From Pirellulaceae bacterium (lineage in GTDB: Bacteria > Planctomycetota > Planctomycetia > Pirellulales > Pirellulaceae), in assembly GCA_023382975.1 (NCBI GenBank), contig JAHDXO010000030.1, positions 1 through 64,000 on the forward strand: a stretch of 64,000 nucleotides of DNA, written 5' to 3'. Shown piece after piece: positions 7,625 to 16,779 of the stretch. The position numbers and the translations under genes were made by a program. The notes under the pieces are model-generated. The model ran no database searches. It saw only the letters and a list, made by a program, of their open reading frames with translations, and was not told where the DNA came from. Every line of letters begins with the position of its first letter. The first letter of the stretch is position 1.

Positions 7625-8959
7625 GTCCTCGACCTGTTCCGGCCATGCGGCGGGCGCTGGTACAGTGCCGGTGACCGGGTTTCCTTTGCCGCGCCCCATC
7701 TGGTCCAGCGCCACCAAGCACCTTTGGATCTTGAATCCGTCTCCTGGATTCCAGGCAAGGTTCACCTCGCCATAGCTGCGATCCACGCGCGCGACGAGGC
7801 TGTCGCTCGAGTTGGACGTGATGATGCTGCTTCTGCCCGTGGTGGTGTTGAACACGGAATACCCGCGCCATTGATTGTCGGTCCATGTTTTGCCGGCGCA
7901 GACCAACACGGGCGCTTCCGGAGCGCCGGTATGCGTGCCGGTGTCGTAAACGGCCGGTTGACCATCGTCGTTCACATCGTTCTTGTCGAAGGGGCTTTCT
8001 CCCGAGGCGATGCCCCACGGTGCGAAGGCTCGCCAGTCGCGGTAGTTGTCGACTCGCATCGCTTCTTGAAAGTCGCCGCTGATACGGTTGTTGAACACGA
8101 CTCCGGTCCCCGAGCGGAACCCGATCGCCGAGGGCCAGTTCGGCCCCGTGTACTGGATGACGTTGTCGTAGATCTCGAAACTGCGGGAGCCGCGCAGTCG
8201 TCCGCTCGACTCGGTCCCGTGATTGCCGATCGTGGCGTTGCGAAACGTGTTGTGGCGGACCACGATGCGTTGGCCCTTCCATCCATCGAGCGCGACCGAC
8301 CGCTCGGTGGCAGCAAATTCGTTGTCTTCCACGAAAAAGGCCTTGTCGCCGGCGCCCAGGTCGGTGTCCTCGGCCCAAGCGGCGTCGCCATACGAACCAC
8401 CGCCGTTGAAGCCGTAGATGCCGAAGATCCAGCCGACGAGCAGGAACGAATTGTGATCGATCACCCCGCCGGATGCGGAAACGTGCATGGCGCTGGTGCG
8501 AGTGGCGCGGATGCGGAGGTGATCGACGCGCCAGGTGGTGGAGTCGCCGGCGACGGCGATCATGCCTTTGTTGTACGTGTCCTTCGCTCCGGTTCCGCCG
8601 TCGATCGTCAGTCCGGTGAGCCGGGTCAAACCGCCTGGCTTCACCGCGATCTCGAAAACACGATGGGTGGGGCGTGTGGTGCTCGGCGCGTAGTCGCCGC
8701 CGACAATCGTGGTCTTGTCGATCCCGGCGCCTCGGATAGTGATGAACTTGCCGGTCACCGAGACGCTAGCCGTCCAAGTTGCCGTCCCGGCAGGAAGCTG
8801 CACGGTATCGCCGTCGACCGCCGCGTCGACCGCTTTTTGCACGTCGGCCTGCGCGAGGCTGTCGGCAATGCGAGTCGCAGCTTGCGCGCACGAGCCGAGC
8901 ATGAACATCCATGCGGCAAGAATCGCGGGACAGCAGGGAACGCTGGACGGTAATCGCAT
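7448..8959 (-). CDS. secreted beta-helix protein
   Basis: Protein of 503 residues. The ATG at 8959 is chosen because GGAGG lies seven bases upstream and it opens a signal peptide (hydrophobic PAILAAWMFMLGSCAQA); an in-frame start 52 codons further upstream is rejected. The body is a right-handed beta-helix: ADVQKAVDAAVDGDTVQLPAG at the start, as in pectate-lyase-like proteins, then repeated short strands with Asn and Gly turns (ITIRGAGID, LRIRATRTSAM, IVVRHNTFRNAT). The C-terminal ~60 residues (VWNNTLNGRVG...FFNGTPKPGYTPY) are duplicated as a fragment at 6029-6232. Likely a polysaccharide-binding or degrading extracellular protein; the enzymatic class is not deducible. Confidence 0.7.
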   Translation of the reverse strand: MRLPSSVPCCPAILAAWMFMLGSCAQAATRIADSLAQADVQKAVDAAVDGDTVQLPAGTATWTASVSVTGKFITIRGAGIDKTTIVGGDYAPSTTRPTHRVFEIAVKPGGLTRLTGLTIDGGTGAKDTYNKGMIAVAGDSTTWRVDHLRIRATRTSAMHVSASGGVIDHNSFLLVGWIFGIYGFNGGGSYGDAAWAEDTDLGAGDKAFFVEDNEFAATERSVALDGWKGQRIVVRHNTFRNATIGNHGTESSGRLRGSRSFEIYDNVIQYTGPNWPSAIGFRSGTGVVFNNRISGDFQEAMRVDNYRDWRAFAPWGIASGESPFDKNDVNDDGQPAVYDTGTHTGAPEAPVLVCAGKTWTDNQWRGYSVFNTTTGRSSIITSNSSDSLVARVDRSYGEVNLAWNPGDGFKIQRCLVALDQMGRGKGNPVTGTVPAPAAWPEQVEDPTYVWNNTLNGRVGRLVSSSPRIQDGVDFFNGTPKPGYTPYAYPHPLVSEQPAAGVNP

Positions 8960-9184
8960 GGCGAAGCCTCCGATTCGGTGAATGGTTTCATCGCCCATTT
9001 TGACGCCTCGATATCCCGAATCCAACAGGCGTGACGGGCAAACAGGCAAACGAGGCTGCTCACCTCCGGTCGCGATTGCCTGCATTCCTCGCACAGGGCC
9101 GACGATTGTCACCACGCTGGTTGGCCCCTACCATGTGAAAAGGCGGATGTTTCTCTGCAACCTGTCGCGAAGGAGGGAAAGGTC

Positions 9185-10168
9185 ATGCTGCGATCAGAAG
9201 CGAACGAATCCGGAGGACCGGACCTGGACCAAAGCCGACGCGGATTCTTGCAGCGAATGGCGGGGATGAGCGCCGGCTTGGCGCTCGCCGCGACGGCGTC
9301 CCAAGACACCCAAACGGCCGGAGCCGAACAGCCAGCGTCCGCCCCGTCGCTGCCCACCGTGGCACTCGGGCCGCACAAGGTCGCGCGGCTGATCCTCGGC
9401 GGGAATCCCATCTACGGCCACTCCCACTTCAATCGGCTGTATAGTCAGCATCTGAGCGACTATCACACGCCCGAACGAGTCGTGGAGTTGCTGCGAGCCT
9501 GCGAGGCAGCGGGAATCAACACGTGGCAAAACAGCTACGCGGAACGGACGCTGAACGACATCGAACAAGTCCGCCGCGCGGGAATCCGCTTTCATTGGCT
9601 GTGTCTGGGCAAGCCGGATTGGGATCGGCATCCCGAACGGATCGAGCACGCGGCCAGCTATCGGCCGATCGGCATTGCCCCTCACGGAGCCCTGGCCGAG
9701 CGGTTGCATCGGCAGAACAGGATCCCCGTGCTGCTCGACCTACTGAAACGTATTCGCGCGACCGGTGTTCTGGTCGGGTTATCCGCTCACAACCCGGCGT
9801 TGATCGAACTGGCCGACGAACAGGGCTGGGACGTGGACTACTACATGTGCAGCCAGTACTACCTGACGCGACCGCGCGAGGAATTCCAGAAGATGATGGG
9901 CGAGGTGCCGATGGGCGAGATGTATCTGCCGAGCGACGGCGACCGCATGCTCGCCGTGGTGCGCGCCGCCCGCAAGCCTTGCTTGGTCTTCAAGGTTCTG
10001 GCGGCTGGACGCGCGGATCTGTCCTCGGCCGGTATTCGCGGGGCGTTTCAGTTCACCCTCAGCCGCATCAAACCCACGGATGCGCTGATCGTGGGGATGT
10101 TCCAGGAGTTCGGTGACCAAGTGGCGATGAATGCCCGTCTGGTGCGCGAGTTGAGCGACAGAAGCTGA
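9185..10168 (+). CDS. Tat-exported aldo/keto reductase-like TIM-barrel protein
   Basis: Protein of 327 residues with a twin-arginine signal (SRRGFLQRMAGMSAGLALAA, ending near AGAEQ), so exported folded. The mature part opens with LGPHKVARLILGGNPIYG and continues as an alpha/beta barrel (PERVVELLRACEAAGINTWQ, LLKRIRATGVLVGLSAHNP), resembling the aldo/keto reductase superfamily in its degenerate planctomycete branch. The classical Asp-Tyr-Lys-His catalytic set was not confirmed. A strong ribosome site (AAGGAGGGAAAGG) precedes the ATG. It is divergent from the beta-helix gene. The function is unknown, perhaps sugar oxidation or isomerisation in the periplasm. Confidence 0.6.
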   Translation: MLRSEANESGGPDLDQSRRGFLQRMAGMSAGLALAATASQDTQTAGAEQPASAPSLPTVALGPHKVARLILGGNPIYGHSHFNRLYSQHLSDYHTPERVVELLRACEAAGINTWQNSYAERTLNDIEQVRRAGIRFHWLCLGKPDWDRHPERIEHAASYRPIGIAPHGALAERLHRQNRIPVLLDLLKRIRATGVLVGLSAHNPALIELADEQGWDVDYYMCSQYYLTRPREEFQKMMGEVPMGEMYLPSDGDRMLAVVRAARKPCLVFKVLAAGRADLSSAGIRGAFQFTLSRIKPTDALIVGMFQEFGDQVAMNARLVRELSDRS

Positions 10169-10285
10169 TCGCGGCCGGCTTTTCCATGACGTCCTCGCAT
10201 TCGGCTGGAAGATCGCCTGCCCGCGCTGGGCCGTTGCGTCCGCTGGCCGGACCGTACTTGCAGCATGGTACGGCTAGTCCGATGG

Positions 10286-10546
10286 TCAAGTCTCGATCTC
10301 TGGAAGTGCGTACGTGATCTTGTTTTCGTCGACGGTGATGTAGCCGCGAGTTCGTAGCCCCTTGAGTATCGCGGCGAGTTCCTCCTCGGTAAGTCTCTTC
10401 TGAAATATCGAGTTGATCGTGCTCGAGAGCGTCGTCAACGTCCGCGGCTTCGACGCCCCGCGTTGTTGAAGAAGGCGTAGACGTTCCTGAATCGCAACAA
10501 TCCGGTCGGCCTGGGAAGGTAGGCTTGCCGAAAGTCGCTGTCGGGA
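10286..10546 (-). pseudogene. C-terminal relic of a winged-helix-like protein
   Basis: Only the last ~85 codons look protein-like: IQERLRLLQQRGASKPRTLT followed by FQKRLTEEELAAILKGLRTR and GYITVDENKITYALP. This is a helical hairpin plus wing, like the C-terminal domain that follows nuclease (NYN-type) domains in some planctomycete proteins; that resemblance is from memory and weak. Upstream, the frame runs straight into the palindromic repeat cluster, with no start codon or ribosome site. It is therefore probably the surviving tail of a gene cut off by the repeats. An intact small protein with an unrecognised start remains possible. Confidence 0.4.
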
Positions 10547-10556
10547 CGAGGCCGGC

Positions 10557-10691
10557 CCGATCCCATTCGGGATGACCGAACGCGGGCAAGGCCCTTGAAC
10601 GGGCCAAGTCAGATCCGGATGGTTTCCCACCGTCCCCGACGTAAACGCCGGGGCTAATCGCTGCGCGAGGAAGGCCCGTAAACGGGCCTGC
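10557..10691. repeat. cluster of REP-like palindromes
   Basis: Four short hairpins in 135 bases: ATCCC-attc-GGGAT (10560-10573), GGCCC-ttgaac-GGGCC (about 10590-10605), CCCCG-acgtaaacgc-CGGGG (10634-10653) and AGGCCCGT-aa-ACGGGCCT (10672-10689, perfect eight-base stem). The last two share the core CGTAAACG. This looks like an intergenic repetitive extragenic palindrome array; it adjoins the gene relic. No other copy was noticed in the window. Confidence 0.65.
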
Positions 10692-10910
10692 CCGAATCTT
10701 CCTGGCTCCACTTAATCTATCCGCGCAATCGTCAAATCTTCAGAACTTCCGGTTGCAACACAGGACATAAGTAGCTATTCTTTGATTGCTGTCTAAAGAT
10801 GTCCAACGGCTGAGAGCGATGTCAAGTCGCAGGTTGATGGACTTCTCCGATGGACAGAAACAAGACAGTACGGTCCGTTTTGGCTGATTCGCCTGGGGAT
10901 TTGAGGAAAC

Positions 10911-11600
10911 ATGGACCTGACCGTTCGTGACTCGGCTCGCTTGCTCAAGGTTTCGGAGAAGACGATCTACCGCTGGGTCCAGCAGGGCAAGCTGCCCGCG
11001 TATCGCGTCAACGAGCAATACCGCTTCAATCGGGCGGAATTGCTCGAGTGGGCGACGTCTCAGCGAATCAACGTCTCGCCGGACATTTTTGCGGAGCCAC
11101 CAGGCAGTGGCGGTGCGACGGAGTTGAGCGAAGCGATACGGGCAGGCGGGATTCACTACCGCGTGGGCGGCGATGACAAGGCGCTGGTGCTGCGTTCGGT
11201 GGTCGACCTAATGCCACTGCCGGACGCGGTGGACCGCGAATTCTTGCTGCAAGTCCTGCTGGCGCGCGAGTCACTGGGCTCGACGGCGGTCGGCAACGGG
11301 ATCGCCTTGCCTCACGTGCGGAATCCAGTGGTGATGCATGTGCAACGGCCGATGGTCACGTTGTGCTTTCTGGAGCGACCGGTGGATTTCGATGCTCTGG
11401 ACGGTCAACCGGTGCATACGCTGTTCACGCTGCTCAGCCCGACCGTTCGCGCGCACCTTCACACGTTGGCTCGGATTTCTTTTGCTCTGCGACAGCCAGC
11501 GTTCGCCGACGCGATCCAGGGTCAAGGGACTCGCGAGGCGATTCTCGAAGCCTGCGAGGCGGTGGAACGCAGTATTTCCGAACCCGGCGAAGGTAAGTGA
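10911..11600 (+). CDS. HTH (excisionase/MerR-type) fused to PTS EIIA domain
   Basis: Protein of 229 residues. Residues 1-55 are a DNA-binding helix-turn-helix of the excisionase type (TVRDSARLLKVSEKTIYRWV then GKLPAYRVNEQYRFNRAEL). Residues about 90-225 are a PTS EIIA domain of the fructose/nitrogen type; His135 in GNGIALPHVRNP is the expected phosphorylated histidine. The family logic is phosphorylation-dependent control of DNA binding or of a partner, not sugar transport, since no EIIB or EIIC is present here. GAGGAA precedes the ATG. It ends 34 bases before hyfB-like and is most likely the first gene of the Ehr operon, hence its candidate regulator. Confidence 0.85.
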   Translation: MDLTVRDSARLLKVSEKTIYRWVQQGKLPAYRVNEQYRFNRAELLEWATSQRINVSPDIFAEPPGSGGATELSEAIRAGGIHYRVGGDDKALVLRSVVDLMPLPDAVDREFLLQVLLARESLGSTAVGNGIALPHVRNPVVMHVQRPMVTLCFLERPVDFDALDGQPVHTLFTLLSPTVRAHLHTLARISFALRQPAFADAIQGQGTREAILEACEAVERSISEPGEGK

Positions 11601-11634
11601 CAGCCCAAGGCAACAGGGCGAGGAAGGCACAACG

Positions 11635-13626
11635 ATGGCGATGTTCGTGGTCGGGTTGGCACTGCTCGCGCTCGGCGGCGTGCTGGCAGTCGCGGTGAGC
11701 AAGAGCCCTTGGTGGTCGTCGGCCGCGGGCGGGGCGACCGCCGTAGTTGGTTGTGCGTTGACGCTGGCCGACGCAGTCACCGTGCTGATCGCCGGTCGGT
11801 CGGTCGGCGTTTCCCTGCCGTGGGAAGTGCCGTTGGGCCGGCTGTCCTTGGGGCTCGATCCGTTGTCGGCGGTCTTTGTGCTGCCGATCGCTTTCGTCGT
11901 GGCGATCGCCGCGGTATACGGCACGCAGTACTTGCTCGGGCCGCACGGACCCGCGCAAGTTGGATTCGTGTGGCTGGGGTTCAATCTGCTGGCAGCGACG
12001 ATGTTGCTGGTGGTGGCTGCCCGCGACGGCCTGCTGTTCTTGATCGCTTGGGAAGGGATGTCGCTGGCCTCGTTTTTCCTGGTGATGAGCGACCATCGGC
12101 ACGAGGCGGTGCGCCGCGCAGGCTGGACCTATCTGGTAGCGGCGCATTTGGGCACCGCCTGTTTGCTGGTGTTGTTCCTGTTGTTGGGCCAGCATTCGGG
12201 CAGTTTGGACTTCGACCAGTTCTCGGTGGAACCTGCGCTGGCGGGCGTGTTGTTCGTGCTGGCGATGATCGGGTTCGGCACGAAGGCCGGCTTCATTCCC
12301 GTCCATGTGTGGCTGCCCGAGGCGCATCCGGCCGCGCCTTCGCATGTCTCTGCGGTGATGAGCGGCGTGATGATCAAGACGGGGATCTACGGGTTGGTCC
12401 GCGTGTTGACGTTCTTGGGCGAACCGGCGGCGTGGTGGGGTTGGACGTTGGTCGCCGTAGGCGTGTCGTCGGCCGTGTTCGGCGTGGTATTCGCGCTGGT
12501 CCAGCACGATTTGAAGCGGCTGCTGGCGTATTCCAGCGTCGAGAACATCGGGATCATCGGAATGGGGCTGGGGGTCGGGTTGTTGGGCATCCATTTTCAA
12601 GTCCCCGCGATGGCGGCGCTCGGATTCGCGGGCGCCTTGTTGCACGTGATCAATCATGCCTTGTTCAAGAGCCTGTTGTTTCTGGGCGCCGGTGCCGTCC
12701 AGCACGGTACGGGAACGCGCGAGATCAACCGGCTGGGCGGACTGCTGCGCCGAATGCCGGTGACCGGAACGGCATTTCTGGTCGGTGCCTGGGCGATTGC
12801 GGGACTGCCGCCACTAAACGGGTTTGTCAGCGAGGTGTTGATCTACCTGGCTGCGTTGTCCGGCATTGCGGACTCGGCGCGTGCCGGCGGCATCGTCTGG
12901 GTGTTGCTGGGCGTATTGGTGGTGGGAGGGCTGGCGCTGATCGGCGGTCTGGCAGCCGCCTGTTTCACGATGGCGTTCGGGACCGTGTTCTTGGGCGAGC
13001 CGCGCAGCGACGAAGCGGCCGCCGGGCACGAGGTCGGCGTGGCGATGCGATCTTCGATGGTCGTGTTGGCTGCGGCCTGCGCAGTGGTTGCTTTGACGGC
13101 TCCGTTCTCGCTGCCGTGGCTGGGCAAGGCGTGCGCTGTGGTGATGCCGGGTTTGCCTGCTGCACCTTTCGCGGACGGGGCGGACATCGCGGTTGGAGTG
13201 CTGTCCGTGGTGTGCGGCGCATCGTGGGGGCTGCTGGCGATTGCGGGCGGTCTACTGGTGTGGCGGAAGAGATTGCTGTCCGGCCGCTCGGTCGGCCGTG
13301 GGCCGACCTGGGATTGCGGCTATGCGGCGGGCAGTCGGAGGATGCAATACACCGCATCGTCGTACGCCAGTCCGTTGTCCGTACTGTTTCGCGGTGTGCT
13401 GCGGCAGCGGTTGGAGTCTCGCGAACCGACGGGGCTCTTCCCGCCCCATGCCGGTTTCCGTTCCGAGACGCCCGACTTGTTTCACACGCACTTGTTCCGG
13501 CCCGCTTTCCAAGCCGTGATTTGGGGCTCGGCCAAGTTGCGTTGGTTGCAGCGAGGCCGAATTCAGTTGTATGTGCTGTACATCGCCGTGACGGTTCTTT
13601 CCCTGCTGATTTGGAAGTTGGGCTGA
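11635..13626 (+). CDS. HyfB-like antiporter-type membrane subunit of Ehr complex
   Basis: Integral membrane protein of 663 residues (E. coli HyfB is about 670), homologous to the proton-pumping antiporter-like subunits of complex I. The first residues MAMFVVGLALLALGGVL form a transmembrane helix, and the ATG at 11635 has GAGGAAGG upstream. The central conserved region is clear: GLDPLSAVFVLPIAF, HVWLPEAHPAAPSHVSAVM and KRLLAYSSVENIGIIGMG, including the lysine and histidine positions used in the proton path. The hydrophilic C-terminal part (CGYAAGSRRMQYTASSYASP) is typical of HyfB/HycC. The stop is followed after three bases by the next subunit gene. Role: part of the membrane arm coupling redox chemistry to ion translocation. 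Confidence 0.9.
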   Translation: MAMFVVGLALLALGGVLAVAVSKSPWWSSAAGGATAVVGCALTLADAVTVLIAGRSVGVSLPWEVPLGRLSLGLDPLSAVFVLPIAFVVAIAAVYGTQYLLGPHGPAQVGFVWLGFNLLAATMLLVVAARDGLLFLIAWEGMSLASFFLVMSDHRHEAVRRAGWTYLVAAHLGTACLLVLFLLLGQHSGSLDFDQFSVEPALAGVLFVLAMIGFGTKAGFIPVHVWLPEAHPAAPSHVSAVMSGVMIKTGIYGLVRVLTFLGEPAAWWGWTLVAVGVSSAVFGVVFALVQHDLKRLLAYSSVENIGIIGMGLGVGLLGIHFQVPAMAALGFAGALLHVINHALFKSLLFLGAGAVQHGTGTREINRLGGLLRRMPVTGTAFLVGAWAIAGLPPLNGFVSEVLIYLAALSGIADSARAGGIVWVLLGVLVVGGLALIGGLAAACFTMAFGTVFLGEPRSDEAAAGHEVGVAMRSSMVVLAAACAVVALTAPFSLPWLGKACAVVMPGLPAAPFADGADIAVGVLSVVCGASWGLLAIAGGLLVWRKRLLSGRSVGRGPTWDCGYAAGSRRMQYTASSYASPLSVLFRGVLRQRLESREPTGLFPPHAGFRSETPDLFHTHLFRPAFQAVIWGSAKLRWLQRGRIQLYVLYIAVTVLSLLIWKLG

Positions 13627-13629
13627 CGA

Positions 13630-14547
13630 ATGGTCGCGTTTTCCGGTCTGATTCAGATACTGCTCGCGCTCGTGTTGGCGCCGTTGCTGATGAGCGTGAT
13701 CCATCGCACCAAGGCTCGTTTCGCCGGTCGGCGCGGTCAGCCGTGGCTGCAGCCGTATCGGGAACTGGGCAAACTGCTGCGGAAGTCGGCGGTGTACAGT
13801 CGCACGACCTCGCCGCTGTTCTACGCCGGACCGGTTTTCGGCGGCGCGGCCATCGTGCTGGCGCTGGTCTTTCTACCGCTGGCCGGAGCGCCGGCGTTGA
13901 TTTCCTTTCCGGGCGATTTCGTGTTCGTCGCGTACCTGTTGGGACTGGCCCGGTTCTGTACCGTGCTGGCGGCTTTGGATACTGGATCGAGTTTCGAAGG
14001 GATGGGGGCGAGTCGCGAGGTCTGCTTCTCGGCACTGGCCGAGCCGGCTCTGCTGTTGGCCTTCACGGCGATCGCCGCGCTCACGCACCAGCTCTCGTTG
14101 AGCGAGATGATGGATCGCCTGGGGCACAGCGTCCTGCTGTCCGCGGCCGCTCCGGCGCTGCTGTTGTCCGCGGCCGCCCTGATGATCGTCTTCCTGGCCG
14201 AGAACGCGCGCATTCCGGTGGACGATCCGACCACGCACCTGGAACTGACGATGATCCACGAAGTGATGGTGCTGGACCACAGCGGTCCGGATTTCGCCTT
14301 GATTCAATATGCGGCAAGTTTGAAGCTGTGGATCTTGGGCTCGTTGTTGGTCGGTGTCCTGATGCCGGTACGCAGCGGGAGTCTGCTGGTGGAATTTGCC
14401 GCCGGTGTGTTGGGGTTGGTGCTGTTGGCCGTGGTGACCGGCTGCATCGAGTCCGGCATGGCGCGGCTACGGCTGGTGCGAGTCCCTCAATTTCTGATCG
14501 CCGCTTCGGTGCTGGCGACGCTGGCCCTGGTTCTGGTTGTGAGGTAG
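13630..14547 (+). CDS. HyfC/HycD-like (NuoH-type) membrane subunit
   Basis: Membrane protein of 305 residues related to complex I subunit NuoH and to HyfC/HycD, which links the membrane arm to the hydrophilic module. Seen: RTKARFAGRRGQPWLQPYRE (the conserved loop after TM1 binding the hydrophilic arm), LARFCTVLAALDTGSSFEGM, and the acidic segment ENARIPVDDPTTHLELTMIH, which carries the carboxylates thought to matter for coupling. The length matches the family. It lies three bases after hyfB-like and nine bases before the hyfE-like gene, clearly co-transcribed. Confidence 0.92.
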   Translation: MVAFSGLIQILLALVLAPLLMSVIHRTKARFAGRRGQPWLQPYRELGKLLRKSAVYSRTTSPLFYAGPVFGGAAIVLALVFLPLAGAPALISFPGDFVFVAYLLGLARFCTVLAALDTGSSFEGMGASREVCFSALAEPALLLAFTAIAALTHQLSLSEMMDRLGHSVLLSAAAPALLLSAAALMIVFLAENARIPVDDPTTHLELTMIHEVMVLDHSGPDFALIQYAASLKLWILGSLLVGVLMPVRSGSLLVEFAAGVLGLVLLAVVTGCIESGMARLRLVRVPQFLIAASVLATLALVLVVR

Positions 14548-14556
14548 CTGGTATCC

Positions 14557-15192
14557 ATGCTGGACACCGTGTTGATTCTGTTGGCGTTGACGGGCCTGTG
14601 GCTGTTGGGCTCCAGCCGTCTGCAAACCTGCATCCACGCCGTGGCTTGGCAAGGCGTGCTGTTGGGGTTGATCCCGCTGTGCGCCAAGTGGCCTGAGATC
14701 GGCGTTCGCTTGGCGATTGTCGCCGCGCTGACGCTGGTGCTCAAGGCGCTGGTGCTGCCGGCACTGTTGCGGCGAGCCGTGCGCGAGGCCAAAGTGCAGA
14801 ACGAGATCGATCCGCTGCTCGGATTCACCACGTCGCTGCTGGCGGGCGGCGGTTTGTGGCTGACGGCGATGCATCTGGCCGGCCAGTTGCCGGTCGATGC
14901 GCTGGGCGTCTCGTCCCTGTTGGTGCCGACCGCCATTTTCATGCTGCTGTGCGGGTTGCTGCTGCTGGTCAGTCGGAAGACGGCCGTGATGCAGGTGATC
15001 GGCTATCTGACGCTGGAGAACGGGATCTTCACCTTTGGTTGGGCGCTGGCGATCGAAGAGCCGCTGCTGGTCGAGATGGGCATCCTGCTGGACGTGCTGG
15101 TGGCCGTGTTTGTGATGGGCATCACGATCCATCATCTGAACCGCGAGTTCGACAGTATCGGCACGGACGAACTGTCGGCGTTGAAGGATTAG
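14557..15192 (+). CDS. HyfE-like (NuoK-related) membrane subunit
   Basis: Small hydrophobic protein of 211 residues (E. coli HyfE is about 216), mostly membrane helices (TVLILLALTGLWLLGSSRL, LLVPTAIFMLLCGLLLLVSR). The segment GYLTLENGIFTFGWALAIEE contains the glutamate in a helix expected of NuoK-like subunits, which form part of the proton channel. It ends three bases before the hyfF-like start. Confidence 0.88.
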   Translation: MLDTVLILLALTGLWLLGSSRLQTCIHAVAWQGVLLGLIPLCAKWPEIGVRLAIVAALTLVLKALVLPALLRRAVREAKVQNEIDPLLGFTTSLLAGGGLWLTAMHLAGQLPVDALGVSSLLVPTAIFMLLCGLLLLVSRKTAVMQVIGYLTLENGIFTFGWALAIEEPLLVEMGILLDVLVAVFVMGITIHHLNREFDSIGTDELSALKD

Positions 15193-15195
15193 CGT

Positions 15196-16779
15196 ATGCT
15201 TTGGCTGTTGATCTTCGTTCCTGCGGCGGCGGGCGGATTGTCGTTCGCCGTGCCGTGGAATCCTGTGCGGCGAGCGATGCTGTTGACGGCGGCGGCGACT
15301 CACGGCGCCATGGTGGCGGCTTGCCACTGGAACGCCAGCTTGGCGGCCCCGGCGCTAAATGGCTGGATCGCGCTGGATGCTGCCTCGTTCCTGTTTTTGG
15401 CCATCACCAGCGCTGTGTTTCTGGCCACCGCTTGCTATGCCGTAGGGTACTTGAGCCGCGAGGCCGGACTTTCCGCAGCCGATGACGATCCGGCGGTGGA
15501 AGTGCCGTTCGCCAATTTTCCCGAGGCGATTTTCACGGGCTGTCTGCTGCTGTTCCTGGCGGCGATGACGCTGGTGATCCTCAGCCGGCACTGGGGCTTG
15601 CTTTGGGTGGCCGTCGAGGCCACCACGCTGGCCAGTGCGCCGCTGATCTACTACCATCGCTACGCGCGGTCGCTGGAGGCCACATGGAAGTACTTGGTCA
15701 TCTGCTCGGTCGGGATCGCGTTGGCGCTGCTCGGTAATTTTTTCCTGGCGATGGCCGCCCGGGTCGGGTCGGACGGGCCGCTGCATTTGGTCTTTTCCGA
15801 CTTGGAAACGCATGCGCGGCAATTGGACCCGCGCTGGCTGAAAGCGGCGTTCGTGCTGTTGCTGGTCGGATACGGAACCAAGATGGGCTTGGCGCCGATG
15901 CACACCTGGTTGCCGGACGCGCATAGCGAGGCCCCGTCGTTGGTCTCGGCTCTGCTGAGCGGCGTGTTGCTGAACTGCGCGTTCCTGGCGATTCTGCGTG
16001 GCCACAGCTTGCTGGTCCAGGCAGGACTGGGCCAGTTCAGTCAGGATCTGCTGGTGCTGTTCGGGATCCTTTCGATGAGCGTGGCCGCCATGTTCGTGAT
16101 CGGCCAGTTGGACTACAAGCGGCTGCTGGCGTACTCGAGCGTCGAGCACATGGGCATCCTGGTCTTGGGCGTGGGCATCGGCGGCGCAGCGGGCTTCGGC
16201 GCCATGTTGCACGCCGTCAACCATTCGCTGACCAAGGCCATGTTGTTCTTGGTCGCCGGCAATACGCTGGCCCATTTCCATAGCAAATCGACGTTGCATG
16301 TCCGCGGAACGATGAGTGTCCTGCCGGTGACTGGAATGCTCTGGGTCGCCGGATTGTTGGCCATTACCGGATGTCCACCGTTCGGAACGTTTCTCAGCGA
16401 ATTGGCGGTTCTGAAGGGTTTGTTGGACGCCGAGCGGTGGTGGTTGGTCGCGTTCTATCTGACGGCCTTGGGGATCGTGTTCGCCGGAATGTCCGCGGTC
16501 GTGGTGCCCTTGGTGTACGGCCGGCCTGGCGGGAGCGGAGTGTCCCCAACCGAAGATCGGCACGGCGAGGCCGACGCAGCAGTGAGACACGAAGGGGTGG
16601 GACATTCAGCGGACGACTCGGGAGAACTTTCGGACGCAACGAGACCGGTCAGGGAAGCTTGGTGGTCGCTGCTGCCGCCGGCCCTGCTCGGTCTGGCGGT
16701 GCTGGTGTTGGGCCTGTACGTGCCTCCGGCCTTGAGCGACTTGTTGCATCGTGCAGCCAGTGCGGTAGGAGCCGAGTGA
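15196..16779 (+). CDS. HyfF-like antiporter-type membrane subunit
   Basis: Second antiporter-like subunit of the complex, 527 residues (E. coli HyfF about 526). Conserved core: LVILSRHWGLLWVAVEATTL, GYGTKMGLAPMHTWLPDAHS and KRLLAYSSVEHMGILVLGVG. A hydrophilic insertion of about 50 residues rich in Gly, Asp, Glu and His (from GRPGGSGVSPTEDRHGEADA to DATRPVREAWW) separates the last two membrane helices and is not typical, so the C-terminus is unusual. The stop overlaps the start of the large subunit gene (TGATG), implying translational coupling. No HyfD-like third antiporter subunit is present. Confidence 0.9.
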   Translation: MLWLLIFVPAAAGGLSFAVPWNPVRRAMLLTAAATHGAMVAACHWNASLAAPALNGWIALDAASFLFLAITSAVFLATACYAVGYLSREAGLSAADDDPAVEVPFANFPEAIFTGCLLLFLAAMTLVILSRHWGLLWVAVEATTLASAPLIYYHRYARSLEATWKYLVICSVGIALALLGNFFLAMAARVGSDGPLHLVFSDLETHARQLDPRWLKAAFVLLLVGYGTKMGLAPMHTWLPDAHSEAPSLVSALLSGVLLNCAFLAILRGHSLLVQAGLGQFSQDLLVLFGILSMSVAAMFVIGQLDYKRLLAYSSVEHMGILVLGVGIGGAAGFGAMLHAVNHSLTKAMLFLVAGNTLAHFHSKSTLHVRGTMSVLPVTGMLWVAGLLAITGCPPFGTFLSELAVLKGLLDAERWWLVAFYLTALGIVFAGMSAVVVPLVYGRPGGSGVSPTEDRHGEADAAVRHEGVGHSADDSGELSDATRPVREAWWSLLPPALLGLAVLVLGLYVPPALSDLLHRAASAVGAE

